From Petrosia ficiformis (lineage: Eukaryota > Porifera > Demospongiae > Haplosclerida > Petrosiidae): a stretch of DNA of 64,000 nt. Positions 38,614-50,265 of the stretch are shown here, one piece after another (positions within the stretch are counted from its first letter, which is position 1; each line of letters begins with the position of its first letter). Below the pieces are notes generated by a model that saw only the letters and a list, made by a program, of their open reading frames with translations, was not told the origin of the DNA and did not search any database. The position numbers and the translations under genes were made by a program. The DNA lies in assembly GCA_947044365.1 (NCBI GenBank), contig OX345636.1, positions 16,479,115 through 16,543,114 of the forward strand, given 5' to 3'.

Positions 38614-39108
38614 TCAGAACTACAACAACAGATTGCCAAAAAACTTCGAAGTAAAAATGAAGAAGGTTTGAAAGTGGTTTCAATGGATACAAAGGGAAGA
38701 GGGGTAGTATCCTCCAGATCATTTATGAAGGGAGAGTTACTATGCGAATACTCAGGGGAGTTAATATCCTTCAAAGAAGCTAAGAGGAGGGAGATGACAT
38801 ATTTACTAGATCCAAGCGTAGGCTGTTACATGTACTACTTCAATTACAAGTCATCAAAACTCTGGTAAGATTATATCTTCAATATTTACACTTCACTATA
38901 AAAATGCATCATACAGCATTGATGCCACAAAGGATAACGGGCGAATGGGTCGCCTATTTAATCACTCCAAGACTCTGAAATGGATGATCAGCCTTACCTC
39001 TGTCTGATATCAGCCAGAGATATAAGGGAAGGTGAAGAGCTGCAATATGATTATGGAGAGAGGAGTCAAAAAGTAGTCAAAATGCACCCATGGCGGCTTG
39101 CACATTGA
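38614..39108 (+). other. SET domain of KMT5A (H4K20 methyltransferase) type
   Basis: Two exons encode KNEEGLKVV..DTKGRGVVSSRSF, CEYSGELISFKEAKRRE, DPSVGCYMYYFNYKS, then IDATKDNGRMGRLFNHSK; in another frame follow PYLCLISARDIREGEELQYDYGERS and HPWRLAH. This is the KMT5A/SETD8 order, including the terminal HPW..H. The NHS cofactor-binding motif and the YDYGERS tyrosine are present, but the linker between them is shortened and out of frame (38971-38981). Histone H4 lysine 20 as substrate is inferred from family likeness. Confidence 0.8.
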
Positions 39109-40243
39109 AAATGTGAAATCAATTTCTCTCTACACAGACAGTAACATACATTCATTATAATTATGATTAAGCTAAAATTATGACATTACTGAAAACCAAG
39201 AAATTAGTAGTGAAACTTCCGATATAGTAGTTTCATTCAAAACTAGTGCTGAGTTCTTATATATCAATATTTAGATTTCAAGGTATTTATGCCCACTTAT
39301 AATAGAGTTTGGTGTCTGATAAGGTATTACGTATCTCATGACAATAGAATGAACCTGACATACACTAATTAATTGTGTCAGTAAAAATATAATTTGATGC
39401 TTTGTTATCGTCTCCAGTGTTTACTTTTTTTATATTTAACACATGATATAACACAAAATCAATGTTCAAAACCATGTGCCAAAAAATCAAAACTCCATGA
39501 AACACTTAAAAAATTCAAGATATCAAAACACGAAATTTCAATGGCTGTTATTTGCTTATTTTACTTATTATCCACAACGTCATTCAAAACCATGAAATTG
39601 GTAATGAAACGTCTGACAGTAATTCTATTCTCTCATGGAGTATATATTTCAAAGTGGTGAGTTCATACTTCTCTAACTGTTAACATTTTTGAAATTCGGA
39701 ACACAGATTTCTAGTTATACACTGAGATTAGAGTCTGATAAGGTCTTATATGTTCTTATGATCCTTGATGGTAACACATGACATTAGAACCTTAGCTCTT
39801 TAGAATACATCATAATCCATCAGGTTCACTTTCCTATTTTGTGTTTTTTTTTACTGATTATCACAAACAAGCCCTGTTCAGTCATGGTACATAAGAACCT
39901 ATTGTATAATACCCTCTACTATAACTTGGTGTAACTAGAAATCAGTGCCCTGAATATTATAAATAGCACTCTAAAATGTTCTATGTGAGACTAGTTTATA
40001 TTTTATACAATTTTCTTTTTACAATCCCTTATGAATACAAATAAATCATTTCTTTAGTCTATTATTTTATGGTGCCATCTATTATTAAGACTCTTTGTCT
40101 TATCTATTTCAATCTCTTCACCAACTGTCTGACTCATTCTAATTCATTTGTCAGAATACATATTAAACATTTTTTGGATTCTTGATGGTAAACAAATTAA
40201 AAGAACATCCAATCGGTGTATTAAATGGACCACATCATTTATC

Positions 40244-40870
40244 AACATTGTAAGTGCTATGTATTAGTCTACCTGTCAATATCTAGGTCCACTGTTATAT
40301 ATCTTATTCTGTATGTTACCTTACCATTGTAAGTACTATGTATTAGTCTACCTGTCAATATCTAGGTCCACTGTTATATATCTTATTCTGTATGTTACCT
40401 TACCATTGTAAGTATTATGTATTAGTCTAGCTGTCAATATCTAGGTCCACTGTTATATATTTTACTCTGTCTGTTACCTTACCATTGTAAGTACTATGTA
40501 TTAGTCTACCTGTCAATATCTAGGTCTACTGTTATATATCTTATTCTGTATGTTACCTTACCATTGTAAGTGCTATGTATTAGTCTACCTGTCAATATCT
40601 AGGTCCACTGTTATATATCTTATTCTGTATGTTACCTTACCATTGTAAGTGCTATGTATCAGTCTACCTGTCAATATCTAGGTCCACTGTTATATATTTT
40701 ACTCTGTCTGTTACCTTACCATTGTAAGTACTATGTATTAGTCTACCTGTCAATATCTAGGTCCACTGTTATATATCTTATTCTGTATGTTACCTTACCA
40801 TTGTAAGTGCTATGTATTAGTCTACCTGTCAATATCTAGGTCCACTGTTATATGTCTTACTCTGTAATAA
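40244..40870. repeat. 79-bp tandem satellite, about eight units
   Basis: Units start ACCATTGTAAGT at 40244 (variant), 40323, 40402, 40481, 40560, 40639, 40718 and 40797, an exact 79-base period. The third and sixth units share the variant TTTACTCTGTCTG while the others read CTTATTCTGTATG, hinting at growth by a three-unit block. The last unit breaks off in CTTACTCTGTAA. Confidence 0.95.
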
Positions 40871-41039
40871 TTACAGAATCACATTGACAGGTGTATACTG
40901 TGCACGAAATTACTCAACATTAACCAAACACGTAGTGATATTTTTAAATTGTTATAATTACTAATATACAAGATTTGAGAACCTCTTCCGAAGTTTCGAC
41001 AATTTCATCATTGCTTTCCAATTATATTTTTAACTTTGG

Positions 41040-41950
41040 TCTTTAGGTTTATATTAAGCTTTTTACATTAACAACATGCTTAACACCATCATGAACCATC
41101 AAATTATCTCTACTGAGGCAATTAGTGGTTGATAAGTGGGTTTTAATTTAACGAGAGACCCTAAACAAACTTGTAGGTATCTAAACAGTTATTCAATACT
41201 AAAATTTGAAATATAAGGGGTGTACTAGAAAATGATGATCTGAATGTCGAAACTTTCAAAAAATGAATTCAGCACATCAAAATGTACTATATAAGTGATT
41301 AGAACTACTGTTGGAAGCTTATTTGCAAATTGCTTAATTTGAATGATATTCTCGAGTTGTATTGGCTTGTAGTGATGGAGAATTATATACAATTAGACTA
41401 GAACCCACTATCATACACTAATTGCCTCAATAGAGATAATTGGATGGTTTATGATGGTGTTAAGCTTGTTTTTAATGTAAAAAAGCTTAATATATAGATA
41501 AATTAAGACAAAGCGAGTCAAATGACTAATAGTGAGTGTAACTCGATAACTGTACATTTAATTTCAGACATTTTTAAAAAATCAGCATATAAGAAAGTGG
41601 AATGACTATAAAAGTTCTGTTTTGCATATTCATAGTTTGAATGACAGTGACAAATATGACCCTATTGGGTCAATATGCACTTTCAACTCATTTTTTCAAG
41701 AGTGTCATTCAAAACAAGCAAATTGCAAAATTACAAGCTTCCAAACAGTAGTTCTCATCACCCATATAGCACATTTTGATGTGCTGATTTTAGAAAGCTT
41801 CGACATTTAGATCATCATTTTTTAGTTAAACCCCTTATATTTCAAATTTTAGTATTGGATAACTTTTTGGATACCTACAACTTGTTTAGGGTCTCTCTTT
41901 AGACTAGAATCCATATATCATCCACTAATTGCCTCAGTAGAGATAATGCC
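41040..41950. mobile_element. Nested foldback element
   Basis: An outer pair of arms (about 41100-41352 and 41705-41950) shares AGAGACCCTAAACAA / TTGTTTAGGGTCTCT and CCCCTTATATTTCAAATTTTA with its inverse. A second inverted pair (about 41060-41135 and 41420-41495) shares TGCCTCAGTAGAGATAAT. The arms overlap, so one strand could fold in two ways. No protein inside; non-autonomous element. Confidence 0.8.
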
Positions 41951-43630
41951 AGCCTCTTCAGTCAATAGACACTTTCAACTCATTTTTACTTTCTTCCCTA
42001 TTTTATGCTTTTATTGACCAAAAACAGACCCTGTTCAATCATGGTACATAAGACCTTACTGGACACTAAACGCTAGCTATAATTATAACTGTACGTAACT
42101 CAAAATCAATAACTGAATATTCACGTTTTGGAGTCAGAAGTCTGAATTGTTGTATGTTAGAGAATGAAGAACTAATGTAGAGTTTTCCTTTCCAATTGCA
42201 TGGTTTCGAATAACAATGAGGAAAAATGAGTTGAAGTATATGGTCTCACCTGACATTCACATCAACACAGAACACTTATAATAATAAGTGCATCAGTGGA
42301 AATAATTTCATGGATTGTGCGATTCTGTCAAGCTTGTAGTCGATATTTAAACCCTTTCTTATTCAAGTTTTAATTTGTTAATATTATACATCACAGTAGT
42401 ATGCATTTGTGTATAATTGATGCACTTGTTATGCATTAGTTTACATGAGTGAACTTTATATTACATTCCACCTGCAACACATCATGTATAATAATTAAAT
42501 ATTATTAGACTATAGGTACAGTTTAAGATCTATAGTTTTGTGGGATGAGGTGAAACTTTATATGTTAAGGTTTTGTCAAGGCACTAGTATTCCTGCAATA
42601 CCATGGTATAGATCATGAATAATAGCATTTGCTTTGTGTACAGTGAAACAACATTTAAGAAATTGCTATATATATATTGTCACTGACTAAATACGTATCT
42701 CTTACTAAGTGTATGTTTAGTTGTAAGAATATTGCTATTCAGGCTCCAGATATCAGGTAGAATTTGGTTCTGGTATTATGATTGCATGTTAGTGCAATTT
42801 CCCACCTCCTATATATTATTTTGTAATGTAACAATTTGAAAACATGAACTGCTAGGCCGCAGCATTGTCATGATCAATCATTGTTACATTACTTAATACC
42901 GAGGTGCATAGAAAATTGCACTTGCATGCATATCATATAATACTTGACAGTACCATGTAAAATTCTTTGACAACTAATTTGATGTTTCTCATGATGTAAT
43001 TAAAGGTCCTTGTTTTTTAATGAATTCCTATACCACTGATAAAGTTTTAAATGAATCATAAAGTGTTTTGCATTCATGTATGATATGCTTGATTTCATTC
43101 TCTTTAGTAAAGAATTGGCTTGCTCCATAGTCTGGCTGTTAATAGACACAAACTGTGGGTATGAATCTAGTTTATATCCATAACTGCAACCTGCATATAA
43201 AAAGAGTATAATAACCGCTGGCCAATTTTAGAATAAAACTAGCAATTTATAGTTAGCACAGCATGATTCCTTCTCTTCAGTGTAAGCATATAACTAATAA
43301 CACCTCACTACTATTATATTAAAGTCCATTAATAATTATAATTATAGTAATGTTCTCATTCAGTACTAACACATTGCAATTGCTTGATGGTACTGGCTTC
43401 TCACACTTCATTTTGTACTATTATCTTTCCTAACTGATGCAATTGCAGACTACAAACAATGCAATTTACTGTCTGAGTTAGCTACGTGATCATGTGATTT
43501 TAATGTATGTGTACATGCACCATGATATTGCAGCAACAGCAAATGCTTGGTTTGAAATCATTACTTGAGGTAAACATTTTTAATATTATTATAGTGTAGA
43601 TTAACTGTTTATTGTAAATGCTGTACATAC

Positions 43631-46600
43631 CTATATGATTACCCCAATGAAACCTATCAACCATTAACCACGTCTTACTAAAAAAATCAGGTTCTCGGTT
43701 TAACATGTACTGGTGGAGATTACATGCATTGTCATATATGACAACATCAGGAGCTGTATATAAATAAATAGCAATGTTAAATGAATCATGTGAATTGTTA
43801 TTGTAGAGGAGAAGGCTTTCACTCAATATAATTCCAAAGTTTTTAAAATATATACATTATCTTCCATATTTACTACTGCTGTGTTAACAACACAATCCAA
43901 ACAAACATAAATTTATAAGTCTATATAAACATGCATACATAAAAATAAGTTGTTAACGGATTTATTGCATACATACCAGTTTCAAACCTTTCATATAGAA
44001 CAGTGAAAGGGGTGTTAGGCGATTCTGCAGCTCGCATGCACTTCAAAGCCATAACAAATTCCTGTAACCATGTGCAATTGATTAGGCATAATAATTTATT
44101 ATGCATCACGACCGTTATAGATATTATATTCAACAGTATACACTTTCTTACCATGTTGACAAAACAAAGTGAAGATTCCAGGAAGCAGGGAAGGATGTTG
44201 TGATGCATGTTTTGTACATATTGGACCACTCTTTTTTTGATCAGCCTGGTAGTGTCCTCGAATTCGGCATTTTGTTTGTGATGGAAAATAGGAGAGGTTG
44301 TCATGCTGACCAGAGGCAGTAACTTCTTCATAATCCAATGATGCAGCATGGCTTGAAATTGCAAATGGAGCTATAGATTTATCAAACATGACTTTCAATA
44401 GAGGTGAAAGGACTTTGCATGGGTAGTTGGTCAGTGAGGATATCAAATTAAACAAAACTGGAATCTCTTCTTGAAGTGTTTTCATTAAAGTGGCATTTCT
44501 GGAAATATCGCCTTTACACATTGCTTGTATTAAAGCACTTAGTCTATCAGATGGATGCATAAGTGCACACACAGGAGAAGTACTTGATAGACATCGAATG
44601 AATTCACTCCATAAATTTGAACACTTAAATAGCATCAATTTGCTTGATGGTTCTGTGACTAAATGTACAACAGGAACAATAGATTGTGCATTCCCTTGTA
44701 ATAACAAGTTCATTTTCAAGTATTCATCTTGAGATAATCCTTTGGAGGAAAATTTGGAGAGAAGCTTTCTGGTACTAGCATCTGGAATGAGTACACGTTC
44801 GCTAAACCTAGTATATATTATCAGGAACAAAAATTCAGGTTAGAGTGGTTTAAATATAAACTTATCTTCCTTGTTTTAAATCTTTATTTGTTGAGGAAAT
44901 GGATAGCACTCCATGCCAGCTGTCAAGCTTCATCCGAAATGCTAGACTTGTTCCGTCCATAATAACAATATTTGGTTTTTCACAACACAACCTTTAAGGT
45001 GAAAACATTAATTATACATTCAGAAAATGATGCATGTTAATGAGATAATTAATTTTGCTTTACATCGTCAGATACTAACTTGCACAGAAAACCTGCATCA
45101 TAATCAATTTCAAGAAGCTGAAGATACAAGTACCAAGATGTTAGGTATTGTTGGTATGACAAAATTGACATAATATTTTCATTTCCTGCATCTTTGTGAT
45201 CTTGGCAAAGAACAGAATATTCTGTATGTATTGTTGTTCTAGAAATATATTGTTTATATATAATAATGTTAACATTATTGAATATTAACTTGCCAAGAAG
45301 AAACTGGTGCATATGGTGCCTGAGTACTTCATAGGTCACACAAAATGACCTCATGACTAACAAACACATGCTCTGACCATGAAACACTTGTTTTCCTTCG
45401 CAACTCAATGTTCCACAATGCTGGGTATAAACTGCATGCAAGTAGATATATAGATAATTTTTTTTGTCACTATACAATCAATCCAAGGCACAAATGAAAC
45501 ATCCTATAGTATATAAATTTGTACATAATCCTGAACAATTTACTTACTCAAGGCTGGCAATACTTTATTTCATGTTATGATTCTTGTTAGGTCTGTTGTT
45601 GAATGCCAACATGAAAGCCCACATTCTGAACAAGGAAGTGAATTTTCTTCTGAAATGTGGCAGATACCTTCACTCATCTTGAATCTTTCCGTGACAGGCA
45701 ATGTAATTTTAGTACAATGATCACTTGAAAGATTAAATGGTATTGACTTATTTGACTGTAGCGGTGGACATACAAACTCCTTAGGACATGCAGCAGTGTT
45801 TGCTTTTAAACAAAATGCAAATGGTTGTAGAATTTTTGGATATTCTGGCATTGTAATGCTATTATAAACCATTTTAACGTGTGCACACGCAGTCCTTCCA
45901 TATTTACAGGTGGAACATGGTAGTTCTTGTTCACCACTGTACACAATTCCAAAGCTTTCATCTGCCATTACACATATGGCTCCTTCACTACCAACGTCAT
46001 TATAAGTGGGAAATTCCTAAGAATAAAGAAATATCTTTAGTATTATCAATGAGGGGATGACATACAATTGATGATTCCTCCAAATTTAACTCAGAAACTG
46101 GAAAATCAAAGGCAGAATAAGAATGATCTGTAAAAAGAGTATAAACAGTAAAGTTCACCTGTAAAGACATAATTGATAAGCACCTTTCAAGTCATACTCT
46201 GCTTATATACCATGAAGTCCATCAATACATTCGCAAGCAAAATGCTTGACAGCTTCAATATGATAACATTCAGGATAGGCATTGTTAACTTCTGTGAAAT
46301 TGTTATCTATATATGTGTTGAGCCCCAATAGATACTCTTTTCGTCTATTATTACAACTGCACCAGTACATCCAAAAACAATCACCCAAGAAAGCACTTTC
46401 CACAACATGATACAAATGAATATCTGTGTAGCTATAGATATTTAAAATTGAATGGATGCAGAATTGAATAAACACCTGTAGTACTGCATAATCATACTAT
46501 ACTACTATTTTACATATATCAAACTAGATGTCTTTGAGCTATTTTGGAAATTAATACAGAAAAGGACCATAAACATCACTATAATTCAAGCTTATTACTC

Positions 46601-47486
46601 CAGAGTCTTACTATAAGTGAATGAGTTATAGAAGAAACATCTTGTACAACAAAGTTCCTTAATGTGCTGTCACACAAAGCAAGTGCTTTGTGAACTTTTA
46701 ATTCGTAGTAAAAGATGAAGTTGGATTCATTACAGACGGTGAGATCTGTCTGTAATGAATCCAACTTCATCTTTTTTCTTCACCTAATGATTTAATTTGT
46801 AATTACAGACAAATCTTACACCTATTATATATGCTGTCCTCACATTTGAATCCCATTCCTTATCTACTTCACTTGGACCACCTATAGATTGTATATTATC
46901 ACCTTTAGAGAACAATGAATCATCAGATATATCACTGTTATGAAGTCTTGACGAGTACTGCTAAAATAATATGTATGGTAACAAATATGGTGGCAATAAT
47001 ACCCATACAAAAATCAAATATTTTACCTTTCCCGTGGAATGTTGAGTATACGTAGGCCTTTTAGCGTAACTTTCTAAAGATGTCTCCCCACCTAAGAAAA
47101 TCATTTGCACAATTATTAATTTTTGAAACAGTACATAATTCTTACTTTGCCTTTGTCTTTTTAGATTTTTGTTACTGAAATTGTATTTATATTCTCCAGC
47201 CCTTCTAACTTCCTTCCAAGTCAACTCTATGTGTCTTGGTATAAGCCGAGCAGGATAACCCTGAAAACCATGCATTAAGGTAATTACAAAGTAGTTAGTT
47301 TATGAGATTTCATTGCAATCACAATAGTTGTAAACTCATGTATTGCCATTATTATACATAGTATTCAAACAAACAATTCCTCTCTAAACTATTTTATTTC
47401 ACAATTAAATCAATGAGATAGATTAAAGCATAAATAGAAAATAAATACCTTTTCTAGAGGAGTTTGAACTTTTTTCTTTCAGCCAT
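43631..47486 (-). pseudogene. KDZ-type transposase, multi-exon, truncated and broken
   Basis: Exons, 5' to 3': 47449-47486, 47146-47260, 47027-47091, 46822-46960, 46612-46749, 46211-46475, 46066-46127, 45548-46016, 45290-45431, 45080-45238, 44866-44991, 44152-44807, 43977-44061, 43631-43753. The N-terminal half holds cysteine clusters (CSTCKYGRTACAHV, PCSECGLSCWHS, HCGTLSCEG) typical of KDZ-associated zinc modules. The catalytic half shows IVIMDGTSLAFR, HPSLLPGIFTLFCQHG, VVIYDNACNLHQYMLNREPD and DRFHWGNH. Lesions: single-base loss in the A-run of the first exon; TGA at 45570-45572; donor GT changed to AT at 44864-44865; one extra base near 44038; the C-terminal part after DRFHW is absent. The enzyme would have cut and joined transposon ends in the nucleus; this copy cannot do so unless the lesions are assembly errors. 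Confidence 0.75.
46711..46774. repeat. Perfect 27-base hairpin in the KDZ gene
   Basis: AAAGATGAAGTTGGATTCAT (continuing TACAGAC, 46711-46737) is repeated inverted at 46748-46774 with a 10-base loop. It spans the acceptor of exon 46612-46749. One arm is coding and the other intronic, so it arose after or at the cost of the original intron end. Confidence 0.85.
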
Positions 47487-47854
47487 TATTATAAACTTAA
47501 TAACTAATCATAATTAATTATTCTTGCAAAGCATAATTTATTTTTTTTTTAATTATCTTCATTAAGCACTTAGCAGTCTCCAAATCAGAAGTTATGTAAT
47601 AGCCTTAGCAACTAGCTAGAAGAATTGACTTACAATAAGCATGTCATAATATAAGAGATAATTAAATAATTATTGACAAAAATTCCTATGGACGATATTT
47701 ATTTTAGAGATAATTATTATACTAATAGTTAGAATGTGAATGGTGTACTTTTAGCTGTGATCATGTTTCTGTATTCCTTTACAGTCAGGAGCACTCTAGT
47801 ATTGAATGAAATTGAAGATTGCCAGTGCTATTAATAACTACTGCTATATTAAAC

Positions 47855-48013
47855 TCATTTTCCCTTTACAAGTTTGAGATACTTAGATAATATTGGAAAT
47901 TAGGAAGTACAATGAAATGAAGAACAGCATTGAAACCACAATTAATATCTCTAGGAGATGAGAAATGCATAGTCTAAGTAAAAGGAAAAGTAAAACACTG
48001 CATTTTTACTATA
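47855..48013. repeat. Right terminal inverted repeat of the large transposon
   Basis: Inverse of 32880-33037. The outer end lies next to a reverse-transcriptase relic that starts at about 48041. Confidence 0.8.
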
Positions 48014-48040
48014 ATATATCTCTATTGTAATATTGATAAT

Positions 48041-49147
48041 GACTTCTCAACTGAATCCGCTTTATTAACCACAACTAATTCATGGTTTTCTCTCCTTGAT
48101 TCTGAATCTTCTATCTGTGCTATTTTCTTTGGTCTGCAGAAAGCTTTTGACTTAGTGCCTCATGAGCCCCTCCTAGATAATCTTTCTAAGTATATACAAT
48201 TTACCTTCCCACATTACTAGATGGTTTAGAAGCTATCTAACATGTTGCTCTCAATATGTAGTAGTTGACGGTCCCCCAAGGATCCATACTCGGTCCTTTA
48301 TTATTTATTTTATATTTAAATGACATTTCCTTCTTCAATCTCCCTCACTCTCTATGCTGATGATATTCTTCTTTCTTACCCTTTTCAATCTTCTCTGATT
48401 TCTCACTGGCTCAAGGCAGTATTGATCTCTTGTCTTCTTGGCTTAAGTCCAGATATCTTACTATTAACATTTCCAAAACCAAGTAAATGATAATTTCACG
48501 TAAATCCTCTTCTTTCTTATCTCTTCTTCCTTCCTTACTCCTTGATAATTCTCCCCTTGAATGTGTTTCAAACTTCAAATATTTAGGTGTAATCTTAACT
48601 TCACAACTCTCTTGGACACCTCATATCAATCATATTTGCTCAAAATCTAAAAAACCTTTGGGACTTCTTTTCCGTAAGTTTTATTACCTCTGCTCACCCC
48701 ATGTTCTTCTCAAACTCTACTTGTCTTTAGTTCTTCCTCATCTCACTTAATGTTCTTCTCTTTGGGACCCTTATTCTGTGATATTAAAAATCCCAAACGT
48801 GTTCAATTCTTTGCTCTTAAACTATGTTCAAAGCAATTGGATTTTGATTACTAATCTTTATTGCTCTCTTTTCACTTACCTTCTCTTCTTTTCACTTACC
48901 ATCACAGATCTTCCAAACTTATTCTCCTATACAAGTTCATCGACAAATCCTTATATATCCCCAGTCACTTCATCACATTTCAATCTAGAACCTCATATTC
49001 CCTCCGATCTTATCACCCTTTAAACCTTAAGGTTCCCTATATTCGCTCTTTTTCAACCTTTCATTCCTTTCTTCCTAGTACTATCTCCCTCTGGAACTCC
49101 ATCAAATCTCTCAAATCAGAACTTTTAACTTTCTTAAATTCATCATA
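48041..49147 (+). pseudogene. Non-LTR retrotransposon, reverse transcriptase 3' part
   Basis: Frames give SALLTTTNSWFSLLDSES, KAFDLVPHEPLLDNLSK, the catalytic LYADDILLSYPF, SNFKYLGVILTSQLSWTPHI and CSPHVLLKLYLSLVLPHL. This is the order of an RT palm and thumb from a LINE-type element (Jockey/CR1/L2-like style). Several shifts separate the blocks, and part of the palm before YADD is shortened. The end has a LWNSIKSLKSELLTFLNS tail typical of such ORFs. Inserted beside the right end of the large transposon. Dead copy. Confidence 0.85.
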
Positions 49148-49277
49148 ATCATTACTCTTTGTTCCATAATTATATAATCAACATATATACAATATAATTA
49201 TATGCACATCGCATTGACTTAATTTTCATGTACGTTAGGTACTCTTTAAATTAGCTATAGCTATTGAGTACATTATT

Positions 49278-49770
49278 TTTTAAAGAAAATAATAATAATA
49301 AAAAATTTTAAAATTTCTTCGAATTGCTCTCGAGTAAGTCCAAAAGTACTCAAAAATGGCAAGAGATCACGAATAGAAGCACTGGATTTGACGCAGAAGA
49401 TCTGGCAGATGAGAAATCAACCTCAGTAGCTCAGTGTAAGACAGCAAGAAACAAGTACTGAAGAAATCGTGACTTTTTACAGTAAATTTTTCATTGATTG
49501 TTGTACAGTATTATAAAAACAACTGCAGTTTAAGATACAATAGAAAAAGTATCTCATGAATAATAATTATTTAACAAACTAACCTTTAATGGCAGATTAT
49601 GATCTACTTGAAATACTCAAAGAATTGGATATATTCTGTCGCACCATAGAGGTACAGAGAAGTTTAATATAGCAGGTTTGTCATGTGATCCATACTGTAG
49701 CAATAATTATTTTTTACCAGGACCTAATAACTGGCAACTCTGGCCAGAGGTGAGTGGATCAGGGAGCAAC
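49278..49770. repeat. Direct repeat A, first copy
   Basis: About 490 bases, starting AAAGAAAATAATAATAATAA, repeated almost unchanged at 50675-51165. Part of an interleaved A..B-A'-B' arrangement. Confidence 0.9.
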
Positions 49771-50265
49771 TGAATGCATACAAGAGCATGGATGGCTATA
49801 ACTTTCTTATTCATAGTTGGGTAGGGAAGGTAGCAGTTTTAGTAGAATATGAAGTGGTTATTTAAAAGGTACTGTTCGGCACTCAGAGTGTATCATCACC
49901 TCTTTTACATCCCTTGATAGCAGCTGAAAAGTGTGGTACAGTTATTTGTGCACACTGTACCTGCATTGCAGGGTCAGGTGAGGCTTGCTTTCGTGCTGCT
50001 GCTTTGTTATTTGCTGCTGAAGCAAATACTCCTTGCTCATAGTCAATTCCTAGTTGTAAGAAAGTTGAGTATGCCCCATGCCAATATGAGATATTGGCTT
50101 TAAAACTAGAAAAAAAAGAGGAATGTTAAAAAGTAGTGCCGATGTAGATTTTTCAACTGGGAGCATTTTACTATGATTTATCACAGAGGCACAAATCTTC
50201 TATCTTGTCACTTGCCTCAATACTGTAATGATTACATCCGAGAACATGAATGTTTTACTCACCAT

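Larger units (their letters stand above)
33809..39108 (+). pseudogene. Transposon-borne OTU - PHD - Ulp1-like - SET (KMT5A-like) gene, frameshifted
   Basis: Exons: 33809-33883, 33945-33980, 34031-34057, 34473-34569, 34632-34922, 34979-35059, 35107-35191, 35247-35292, 35393-35451, 35499-35661, 35711-35898, 35939-36121, 36181-36355, 36864-37079, 37136-37391, 37457-37525, 37626-37835, 37885-37947, 37998-38127, 38180-38248, 38295-38395, 38497-38548, 38614-38864, 38917-39108. Domains: OTU-like protease (KSAGNGDCLYNSVSLALF with the catalytic-type Cys; later NHIIPLI with His); PHD-like finger (WIQCSNCFSWYHCVCIG); Ulp1/C48 peptidase-like triad (WHWIAF, VLDSTS, PQTDGFNCGIYC); then a SET domain with KGRG, EYSGELI, DPSVGCYMYYF, NGRMGRLFNHS and LQYDYGERS, following KMT5A's order. 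Lesions: one base missing at about 36095, frame loss entering 38295, and frame change with a small deletion at about 38971-38981. One further exon near 34270-34395 is possible. Whether it is one protein or two is not certain. Confidence 0.75.
39109..43630. other. Central non-coding part of the transposon
   Basis: Between the two convergent genes. It contains a direct repeat (CATGGTACATAAGA at about 39890 and 42050), the 79-bp satellite (40244-40870) and a nested foldback unit (41040-41950). The missing C-terminal exons of the KDZ gene would be expected near 43000-43600, but I could not find them. Confidence 0.6.
32880..48013. mobile_element. Large KDZ-type DNA transposon, decayed
   Basis: An outer inverted repeat of about 158 bases bounds the region: left 32880-33037, right 47855-48013, sharing AGATATTAATTGTGGTTTCA on one side and its inverse on the other. 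Inside are two convergent genes: a multidomain OTU/PHD/Ulp1/SET gene (33809-39108, plus) and a KDZ-like transposase (43631-47486, minus). Both 5' ends lie 0.4-0.8 kb from an inverted repeat. No clear target duplication was found. KDZ elements (Kyakuja, Dileera, Zisupton) are known large cut-and-paste transposons that pick up accessory genes. Assigning both genes to one element is an inference from the repeats and gene layout. Confidence 0.7.

Noticed and set aside
44003..44732. Plus-strand open frames opposite the KDZ gene
   Set aside because: Shadows of the long minus-strand exon 44152-44807, which has clear family motifs.
48778..49148. Two overlapping open frames at the end of the reverse transcriptase region
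   Set aside because: They are frameshifted pieces of the same retrotransposon ORF, not separate genes.
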